Assembly (NCBI RefSeq): GCF_008806375.1
Contig: NZ_WAAT01000032.1
Coordinates: 340-55,490 of the forward strand
Length of the DNA: 55,151 nt
Direction of reading: 5' to 3'
From: Pseudotamlana haliotis
GTDB lineage: Bacteria; Bacteroidota; Bacteroidia; Flavobacteriales; Flavobacteriaceae
This document shows positions 49,230-55,151 of the stretch, in pieces (positions within the stretch are counted from its first letter, which is position 1; every line of letters starts with the position of its first letter). The notes below the pieces were generated by a model. It made no database searches. It was not told the origin of the DNA and saw only the letters and a program-made list of their open reading frames with translations. A program made the position numbers and the translations under genes.

Positions 49230-49937
49230 TTAAAAAGTAATCCAAATACCTAAAAACTGAATAATATAAGGGGCTAAAATAGCAGTTAAAATACCGTTTA
49301 TAATAAGACCAATACTGGATAAGGCTCCAAAATTACCGCTGATTTCCATAGACTTGGAAGCACCTAAAACGTGGGATGCAGTGCCCATGGATATGCCTTG
49401 AGATATCGAACTTTTAATACGGGTGAGCTTCATGATTTCGTAGCCGAATATCGAACCAATAATTCCGAAGAGAATAACTACAGAGGCCGTTAATGGCGGA
49501 ATACCACCAAGGGTTTTAGAAACTTCCATAGCGATTGGTGTGGTGACCGATTTTGGAGCTATTGAGAATATGATTTCTTTGGGAGCACCTAAAGCTTTTG
49601 CTATTAATACTACTGAAACTATACCAACAATACAACCTACCAATTGTGATACGATAATAGGAATAGCTTGTTTTTTTATCTTTCCCAATTGCTGATATAA
49701 AGGCACACCTAGAGCTACAATGGCTGGTTTGAGTAAAAATTCTATCATCCGACTGCCTTCTTTATACGTGTTGAAATCTATTTCAAAAAGCATCAAAAAA
49801 CCAATAATAAAAATAATAGCGAGTAATACAGGGTTGAGAAAAATGAGTTTGGTTTTTCTTTGAATATTTTGAGCAATAAAATAGGCCAGAAAAGTAAGCG
49901 TAAGCAGAAAAAGTTCAGAATTTAGAATGTTTTCCAT
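49230..49937 (-). CDS. lrgB: LrgB family membrane protein
   Basis: This 235-residue protein has around seven membrane helices and matches LrgB/CidB: EFLLKPAIVALGVPLYQQLGKIKKQ, FSIAPKSVTTPIAMEVSKTLGG and GTASHVLGASKSMEISGNFGALSSIGLIINGI. LrgB works with LrgA in a holin-like system; in some bacteria the pair moves pyruvate or glycolate. It follows lrgA by 9 bp. Its 3' end abuts that of the transporter gene. Confidence 0.95.
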   Translation of the reverse strand: MENILNSELFLLTLTFLAYFIAQNIQRKTKLIFLNPVLLAIIFIIGFLMLFEIDFNTYKEGSRMIEFLLKPAIVALGVPLYQQLGKIKKQAIPIIVSQLVGCIVGIVSVVLIAKALGAPKEIIFSIAPKSVTTPIAMEVSKTLGGIPPLTASVVILFGIIGSIFGYEIMKLTRIKSSISQGISMGTASHVLGASKSMEISGNFGALSSIGLIINGILTAILAPYIIQFLGIWITF

Positions 49938-49946
49938 AGCTGTTAT

Positions 49947-50309
49947 TTAAGCGTTTTTGTTCTTTTTGAAGCTGTTTTTATGACGCATAAACAACTGGTG
50001 TGTCCAACCGGTACAAGCAAAAACAATTATAGTTCCTAATGTTGAAGCGATAATAATAGACCAAAAATTCGATTGAATTAAATCTAAGTACAACAAAATA
50101 GCAACACCAGGAGGAACAAAAAAGAAAGCCATATTTTTGGTTAGAAAATGGCTTAATCCAGCGACCCATTTTAATTTTATCCAACCGATTTCTAGGGAAA
50201 AGGTGAGGAGTATCATACCAATAATACTAGAAGGCATTTTTAATCCTGTTAAGTGCACCACAATTTCCCCTATAAGTAAATAACCTAAAATAATGACGAC
50301 TTGTCTCAT
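49947..50309 (-). CDS. lrgA: CidA/LrgA family holin-like protein
   Basis: This 120-residue protein has four membrane helices, with LLIGEIVVHLTGLKMPSSIIGMILL and FLTKNMAFFFVPPGVAILLYLDLI, the family blocks. It forms the small partner of LrgB. The pair faces the AspT-type transporter, and all three could handle small organic acids. No clear promoter box was found in the 110 bp upstream. Confidence 0.94.
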   Translation of the reverse strand: MRQVVIILGYLLIGEIVVHLTGLKMPSSIIGMILLTFSLEIGWIKLKWVAGLSHFLTKNMAFFFVPPGVAILLYLDLIQSNFWSIIIASTLGTIIVFACTGWTHQLFMRHKNSFKKNKNA

Positions 50310-50419
50310 AGTTTATCTCTGTTGATTTTTTATAATATAGTAATGTTTAGAGTAGCATTAATATCATGGTTAATATTTATGAACTTTCAGAGCTGTTTTG
50401 TAGATGAAAGCTCCATAGG

Positions 50420-50815
50420 CTAATCTTTAGGGTCTAAATTCTCTAAAGGCGCATCATGAAGGGCTTCCATTTCTGCAGGATCTAATTCAGTCGGCTCTTT
50501 GGTTTCTTTCTTTTCTTCTGATTCTTCTTCACTTTTGTCCGTGATCTGCTTTTCCAGTGCTTCGGTTTGAGGGGCTTGTGGGGTTGTAAAGAACGTTTTA
50601 TAGGTACTTAAACCTAAAGCGAGTAAAGCCAACAGCATTGAAAACTGAATGATTTTCTTCACCTCACCTGTTTTTTTCGATAAGTTAAAGGCTATAAAAC
50701 CAAAGATAAGTGCAGCTAAGGCAGGAATAAATGTAAATTTTGAATTTGGTAAAACGGCTATAATTACAGATATAACAGCCGAGATAAAAGCAATAATGGT
50801 AGATGTTTTTTTCAT
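50420..50815 (-). CDS. Small membrane protein with acidic tail
   Basis: 131 residues from the ATG at 50815: MKKTSTIIAFISAVISVIIA, then KFTFIPALAALIFGFIAFNL and IIQFSMLLALLALGLSTYKTFF give three membrane helices. The last 45 residues are Glu/Lys/Asp-rich (KSEEESEEKKETKEP) and end ALHDAPLENLDPKD. No known family. Conserved-looking flavobacterial gene; an upstream in-frame ATG (50836) gives a less typical N-terminus. It lies downstream of dnaN and its terminator. Confidence 0.72.
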   Translation of the reverse strand: MKKTSTIIAFISAVISVIIAVLPNSKFTFIPALAALIFGFIAFNLSKKTGEVKKIIQFSMLLALLALGLSTYKTFFTTPQAPQTEALEKQITDKSEEESEEKKETKEPTELDPAEMEALHDAPLENLDPKD

Positions 50816-50835
50816 TTCAATTAATTTTAAGCACA

Positions 50836-50868
50836 AAAAAACAGCATCAAAAGAGTAATGCTGTTTTT
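50836..50868 (-). terminator. Terminator of dnaN
   Basis: ACAGCAT (50841-50847) and ATGCTGT (50858-50864) form a stem flanked by A- and T-runs, with AAAACAGCAT / ATGCTGTTTTT. It lies after the dnaN stop on the minus strand and could work in both directions. Confidence 0.78.
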
Positions 50869-50907
50869 AGTGTTCTGAAGGTTTTTCAGAATATGATATT
50901 GTAATTT

Positions 50908-52026
50908 TTAACTATTCAGCATTACTGGCATAACGAGCATGGTTACTTGTTCGCCTTCATCTAAACCATCAACGGGCGTTAAAATTCCAGCGCGGTTTGG
51001 CATACTCATTTCTAGTTGTACATCATCAGCATTTAAGTTATTCAGCATTTCGGTTAAAAAACGTGAGTTAAACCCAATTTGCATATCGTCACCTTGATAA
51101 TCACAAGTTAAACGTTCTTCAGCTTTGTTACTGTAATCTATGTCTTCCGCAGAAATATTTAGCTCAGCACCAGCAATTTTTAAACGAATTTGATGTGTAG
51201 TCTTGTTAGAGAAAATACTAACACGACGTACAGAATTTAAAAATTGATTTCTGCTAATAACTAGTTTATTCGGATTTTCCTTAGGGATTACCGCTTCGTA
51301 ATTAGGATATTTACCATCAATTAAACGACAAATTAACTCAGAGTTTTCAAAAGTAAACTTGGCGTTAGAGTCGTTGTATTCAATAGATACATCGTCTTCA
51401 CTACCTGCTAAAATGCCTTTTAAAAGATTTAAAGGTTTTTTAGGCATAATGAATTCGGCCACTTGATTGGCTTTGATATCTTCACGTGTGTATTTTACTA
51501 ATTTATGTGCATCGGTCGCTACAAAGGTTAAGCCTTCAGTAGAAAACTGAAAAAACACACCACTCATTACCGGACGTAAATCATCGTTTCCAGCTGCAAA
51601 AATGGTTTTACTAATGGCCGTAGCTAAAACATCACCAGTGACAACGGTTTGACTTGGATCTTCTAAAGATACCGCATTAGGAAATTCTTTTCCATCGGCA
51701 TAAGCTAAAGCATACTTACCGTGGTTAGAGCTAATCTCGATAGTGTTATTGTCTTCAATAACAAATGTTAAGGGTTGCTCTGGAAAAGTTTTTAAAGTAT
51801 CTAAAAGCAAACGTGCAGGAATCGCAATACTGCCTTCGCTATCACTTTCAACATCTAGTTTAGAAGCCATGGTCGTTTCTAAATCACTAGCAGAAACGGT
51901 AAGCTTGTTATGGTCTAATTCAAATAAAAAATTATCTAAAATTGGTAAGGTGTTCGAACTACTAATGACACCACCTAAAACCTGCAATTGTTTTAGTAAA
52001 TAAGTACTTGATACTATAAATTTCAT
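50908..52026 (-). CDS. dnaN: DNA polymerase III subunit beta (sliding clamp)
   Basis: This 372-residue protein begins MKFIVSSTYLLKQLQVLGGVI and contains the three clamp domains with the blocks LDNFLFELDHNKLTVSASDLE, SGVFFQFSTEGLTFVATDAHKLV and FNSRFLTEMLNNL. It ends VTMLVMPVMLNS, the MPM-type peptide-binding pocket end. It forms the ring that tethers the replicative polymerase. dnaA is not adjacent, so this does not mark the origin by itself. Confidence 0.97.
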   Translation of the reverse strand: MKFIVSSTYLLKQLQVLGGVISSSNTLPILDNFLFELDHNKLTVSASDLETTMASKLDVESDSEGSIAIPARLLLDTLKTFPEQPLTFVIEDNNTIEISSNHGKYALAYADGKEFPNAVSLEDPSQTVVTGDVLATAISKTIFAAGNDDLRPVMSGVFFQFSTEGLTFVATDAHKLVKYTREDIKANQVAEFIMPKKPLNLLKGILAGSEDDVSIEYNDSNAKFTFENSELICRLIDGKYPNYEAVIPKENPNKLVISRNQFLNSVRRVSIFSNKTTHQIRLKIAGAELNISAEDIDYSNKAEERLTCDYQGDDMQIGFNSRFLTEMLNNLNADDVQLEMSMPNRAGILTPVDGLDEGEQVTMLVMPVMLNS

Positions 52027-52151
52027 GTGAGGATATTATATTTTCTAAGTAGGTTGCTCATGTTCATAGTGATTTTGTCTATATAAAATCGACTATTAAC
52101 TTTGTGATCATGAAACAAATGGCTTAGTTTTTATTATCATAATGCTTCATA

Positions 52152-52187
52152 CAAATATATTCTAAACCGCTTATATTTCGAAACAAA
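52152..52187 (-). promoter_or_regulatory. Candidate dnaN promoter
   Basis: On the minus strand TTTG (52187-52184) and TATATTTG (52159-52152) stand 24 bp apart, slightly more than the usual 20. The leader to dnaN would be about 120 nt. Confidence 0.45.
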
Positions 52188-52198
52188 CTTATTAACAT

Positions 52199-53866
52199 TT
52201 AAGCTGCGTATTTTTTCTTTCTGATGTAGTTAAATACAAAACCAAAAAGACCTAACAAAACCAATGGTAGCAGGATGTTAATGATTTGCCACTTGGTTTT
52301 TTCTTCGGCTATTTTTTGCTGATCTAAGAAGCTTACAGCAATTTCTTTGGAACGAATGTTTATAAGTCCGTTGTCATCTAAAAGGTAATTCACCGCGTTG
52401 AGTAAAAATTCCTTGTTGCCATAAGTTTGCCCAGTCCATCGGTCAAAACCTAATTCTTGAGGTGCGTTTCTAATCACGTCGTTCTTGATAATATCACCGT
52501 CAGCAATGATAATCATCTTTGTCGGTACACTAAGATCTTTACCTTTTGGAAGTTCAAAAGGTTTAATACGGTTGCTGTAAACGGATTCAAATTCGCCTTC
52601 TAACAGTACCGCTAAATTTTGGTTTCCAGCTCTAAAATCTTGTGGGTTTTGCTCTTTGGTAACCATTTCTAGGCTTATCATTCTTGGGGTGCCTTCAAGC
52701 TTCGTTAAAGGTGCCGATTGTAATAAAACCGTTTTATGAATGTTATTTTTAAGCGTGTCAATTGGATTTGCAAAATCGAACTTCACCAGATTTAAATTAT
52801 TTACAATAGGGTGCGAGCTATTAGTGCCAGCTAAAGGGGAATAAGGCCATTGTAAATGCTGAAATTGCGACTGGCTACCTTCGCCCATGGCTAAGGTTAT
52901 AGGGGCTGAATACAGTGTGCTTACTAGTTCCGGATTGATACGTGCCCCGTATTTAAAAAAGAAATCGGTAAGGTTTAAATCTCTCGGAATGGCCACATTA
53001 CTGCCACTTGGGTTGTACAAACTATCTTTTTCCATGCTAATCGCATCAATGAGCCATAAGCTTTTTCCGCCATTCATGGTAAATTGGTCTAAAACCAGTT
53101 TTTCTTCTTCTGAAAAGGCTTGGGTAGGTTTTGCTGAAATGATTAAATCATAAGTATTTAGGTCTTTCAGTGTATTTTGCGGATTATTAGCCACACTATC
53201 TAATGTGAATGGTGCAATGAAATAGTATTCACCAATTTTTTTAACAAAATCGGCAATGTATTTATCTTCAAGTTGCTGGTTGCCTTTCAGAATAGCAATC
53301 TTACGTCTCTTTGGTTTAGTGAGTTTGCTAAACCCATCCGCGAAAGCGTATTCTAAATGTTGCACCGAGTTTGAAACCAATTCTTGCTGTGTGGCACCAA
53401 TTTTATTCTTCACTAATGGAATAATAACTGTTTGGTCGTTGTAGCTCGCTAAAGCCCATGGAAAAATCATGGCTTTTGATGATTTTCCGCTTTCGGTCAC
53501 ACTTAATTGCATAGGTGTTAATCCGCGTTGGGTTAACTGCTCAATGTTACGATCGCGAGTAGCGTCATCTTCAATCGGATTAATAAAGTTGAAAATGATG
53601 TTGCTGTTTTCAGCTGAAAACTCTTCAAGAAGCTGTTGTGTTTCTTTTTTTAAGCGTCTAAATTCCGAAGGAAAATCGTCGCCTTCTAAAAAAACATCAA
53701 TAATAATAGGCGCGTCTATATCAGCTATGGTTTCTAGAGCCGATTCACTTAAGGTATAGCGTTTGTCTGCCGTTAAGTCAAAACGTTCAAAAACTTTACT
53801 GCTTAAAAAGTTTATCGCTATGAGGGCGATAACAAGAATTAGGATATGTTTTTTATTGCTATTCAA
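52199..53866 (-). CDS. gldG: Gliding-motility ABC transporter substrate-binding protein GldG
   Basis: This 555-residue protein has an N-terminal membrane anchor (ILILVIALIAINFLSSKVF) and a C-terminal helix (IINILLPLVLLGLFGFVFNYIR). The external domain carries RFDLTADKRYTLSESALETI and KRRKIAILKGNQQLEDKYIADF, characteristic of GldG and ABC-type uncharacterised transport proteins. GldA, GldF and GldG form an ABC transporter required for gliding in Flavobacterium. It overlaps the 161-residue gene by 8 bp. Confidence 0.94.
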   Translation of the reverse strand: MNSNKKHILILVIALIAINFLSSKVFERFDLTADKRYTLSESALETIADIDAPIIIDVFLEGDDFPSEFRRLKKETQQLLEEFSAENSNIIFNFINPIEDDATRDRNIEQLTQRGLTPMQLSVTESGKSSKAMIFPWALASYNDQTVIIPLVKNKIGATQQELVSNSVQHLEYAFADGFSKLTKPKRRKIAILKGNQQLEDKYIADFVKKIGEYYFIAPFTLDSVANNPQNTLKDLNTYDLIISAKPTQAFSEEEKLVLDQFTMNGGKSLWLIDAISMEKDSLYNPSGSNVAIPRDLNLTDFFFKYGARINPELVSTLYSAPITLAMGEGSQSQFQHLQWPYSPLAGTNSSHPIVNNLNLVKFDFANPIDTLKNNIHKTVLLQSAPLTKLEGTPRMISLEMVTKEQNPQDFRAGNQNLAVLLEGEFESVYSNRIKPFELPKGKDLSVPTKMIIIADGDIIKNDVIRNAPQELGFDRWTGQTYGNKEFLLNAVNYLLDDNGLINIRSKEIAVSFLDQQKIAEEKTKWQIINILLPLVLLGLFGFVFNYIRKKKYAA

Positions 53867-54344
53867 AGGTCTTTTCTAATTGATAGGTTCTTATTGCCGT
53901 GACTTTATCATCTTCAAAATCAAGTTCAATACATTCTTGCTGTTCGTTAAAAGCGCCAGGTTTGAAGCCTAAGTTATAATTCCATTTATCTGGTGAATTG
54001 GCTTTTATGCTATCATCCCAGCCGTACCATTCACTTTCTCCTAATAGGTTTTCAACTTCCTTTTTAGGTTTCCCAATAAAGAGGCTGTCTTCGGTGATGT
54101 TATTTAACATTTCAAAACGTAACTCGGGACTTTCTTCCCAAGCTTCGGCTTTAAAATATTTTTCATGATGGTAGTTGCTGAAAATATTAATAACCGGATA
54201 AAAAATATAAAAATAGGCCAGTGGTGCTAGAGCTAAACTTACTAAAAAAGTAAGCCACTTGCGCTTGTCTATGGTGTTTACAAACAGCCAGACAAGCACA
54301 AACACGATAAGCATTGAAATAATAAAAATAGGAGTTAAAATCAT
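53859..54344 (-). CDS. Uncharacterised membrane-anchored protein between gldF and gldG
   Basis: This 161-residue protein has two N-terminal membrane helices (IFIISMLIVFVLVWLFV and WLTFLVSLALAPLAYFYIFYPVI) and a soluble domain from about residue 60. The part LFIGKPKKEVENLLGESEWYG followed by CIELDFEDDKVTAI resembles the alpha-beta pattern of SmpA/BamE-like domains, but the match is weak. It overlaps gldF by 4 bp and gldG by 8 bp, so all three are made together. gldF and gldG are adjacent in the flavobacteria I know, so this insertion is noteworthy. Confidence 0.82.
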   Translation of the reverse strand: MILTPIFIISMLIVFVLVWLFVNTIDKRKWLTFLVSLALAPLAYFYIFYPVINIFSNYHHEKYFKAEAWEESPELRFEMLNNITEDSLFIGKPKKEVENLLGESEWYGWDDSIKANSPDKWNYNLGFKPGAFNEQQECIELDFEDDKVTAIRTYQLEKTFE

Positions 54345-55060
54345 GCCTTAGCTTTAGTCAGATTGATTTTGGTTAACATTAAAAAGAATAGGGTAATACT
54401 TAAAAAATAGATGATATCGCGCGTATCTAAAACGCCACGACTCATACTTTTAAAATGTGCACTCATACCCAATTGGTTTATAAATTCACTTGAAGCAAAA
54501 TCTGCAATACCTTCAAAACCAACATAAAATAAGAAGCAAATAAAAACAGCACTTATAAAAGCTACAATTTGATTGTCAGATAATGTTGAAGCAAAAACAC
54601 CAATAGCGGTATAGGCTGCAACCAAAAATAGAAGCCCGAAATAAGACCCTAAAGTACTTCCCATGTCTAAATTTCCAACAGGATTTCCTAATTCATAAAC
54701 GGTGTATACATATAAAAGCGTAGGTAAGAGGGCAATTAAAATAAGGATAAAAGCGCCAAAATATTTACCTAAAACGATATTGAAAATTGAAATGGGTTTG
54801 GTGAGTAGTAATTCTAAGGTACCCTGTTTTTTTTCATCTGAAAAACTACGCATGGTCACTGCAGGAATCAAGAAAATTAAAATCCATGGCGCTAATAAGA
54901 AAAACGACGATAAATCTGAAAAACCATAATCAAGGATATTAAATTCTCCTTTAAATAGCCAAAGCAATAAACCATTTAAGGTTAAAAATATAGCAATAAC
55001 CAAGTAGCCTATGGGCGATGCAAAAAATGAATTGATTTCTTTTCTTAAAATAGCTAACAT
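54341..55060 (-). CDS. gldF: Gliding-motility ABC transporter permease GldF
   Basis: This 239-residue ABC-2-type permease has six membrane helices and opens MLAILRKEINSFFASPIGYLVIAIFLTLNGL, the GldF hallmark. SFSDEKKQGTLELLLTKPIS is the coupling segment to the ATPase (GldA, not in the window). It is the first of three overlapping genes. The upstream 90 bp contain a 7-bp tandem repeat. Confidence 0.95.
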   Translation of the reverse strand: MLAILRKEINSFFASPIGYLVIAIFLTLNGLLLWLFKGEFNILDYGFSDLSSFFLLAPWILIFLIPAVTMRSFSDEKKQGTLELLLTKPISIFNIVLGKYFGAFILILIALLPTLLYVYTVYELGNPVGNLDMGSTLGSYFGLLFLVAAYTAIGVFASTLSDNQIVAFISAVFICFLFYVGFEGIADFASSEFINQLGMSAHFKSMSRGVLDTRDIIYFLSITLFFLMLTKINLTKAKA

Positions 55061-55111
55061 TGGATTTAGTTAATAGTTATTTGTTAATGGTTGTTGGTTT
55101 TTTGATAATTT

Positions 55112-55151
55112 CAATAGTCAATAGTCAATAGTCAATAGTCAATAGTCAATA
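55112..55151. repeat. 7-bp tandem repeat (CAATAGT)n, runs off the edge
   Basis: At least 5.7 perfect copies of CAATAGT reach the window end, so the full length is unknown. It lies about 50 bp upstream of the gldF start. Confidence 0.95.

Noticed and set aside
50908-52187. Replication origin near dnaN
   Set aside because: There is no dnaA gene, no DnaA-box cluster recognised by eye and no large non-coding AT-rich region; dnaN is often unlinked from oriC in Bacteroidota.

Overview
The window looks like chromosomal DNA from a marine-type member of the Flavobacteriaceae (Bacteroidota). The base composition is AT-rich. Promoters match the Bacteroidota pattern TTTG-N20-TAnnTTTG rather than the E. 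coli -35/-10 boxes. Marker genes include gldF/gldG (gliding), bshB1 (bacillithiol), DUF4290 and DUF2911 proteins, a fused CcsB-CcsA cytochrome c biogenesis protein and a zeaxanthin-type carotenoid operon. I cannot name the genus from sequence alone.

Layout. 1-340: the first 68 codons of a tyrosine integrase run off the left edge, just downstream of tRNA-Met(CAT), so a mobile element probably begins here. 465-11412: core genes (START-like protein, class IV aminotransferase, YqgE, HU, fmt, recQ, an NTPase, DUF493/DUF4290/murA, DUF2911, a Gfo/Idh oxidoreductase). 11393-15751: a minus-strand operon of a PIG-L deacetylase, an easily missed 36-residue membrane protein, a sodium/solute symporter and the oxidoreductase. 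15982-19500: an accessory island made of a twice-repeated module (beta-propeller gene plus small two-helix membrane protein), each preceded by a start-less open frame that resembles a displaced polymorphic-toxin tip. 19526-25330: corA, an MscS channel, a lipoprotein, maf, a UbiA prenyltransferase, a tandem-repeat tract, a KdsC-like phosphatase and a DUF2520 protein. 25388-35777: truncated globin, methyltransferase, CcsBA, DM13 lipoprotein, parDE, DUF3307/SatD, mscL, a HAD phosphatase, rlmF and bshB1. 35891-35966: tRNA-His.

36112-46332 is the most coherent system: a MerR-family regulator with a B12-binding light-sensor domain (CarH/LitR type), then fasciclin, crtI, crtB, an uncharacterised 145-residue protein, crtZ, lycopene cyclase, TspO, an SDR/DUF2867 protein, a CIA30 protein, an SRPBCC protein and a DNA photolyase, nearly all overlapping or closely spaced. 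Between the regulator and the operon lie two inverted repeats of identical architecture (TTGTTTARC-N14-RTTAAACAA), one lying over the predicted -7 promoter box. I infer a light-induced photoprotection and photorepair regulon controlled by adenosylcobalamin.

46421-55151: an M28 peptidase, an AspT/YidE-type transporter, lrgB/lrgA, a small membrane protein, dnaN, and gldF-orf-gldG with an unusual 161-residue gene between the two gld genes. The window ends in a 7-bp tandem repeat. Other points of note are a MurA with Asp instead of the fosfomycin-target Cys, two genes whose conserved coding sequence extends upstream of any usual start codon, paired palindromes at the satD promoter, and a strand-biased GC-rich 11-mer.
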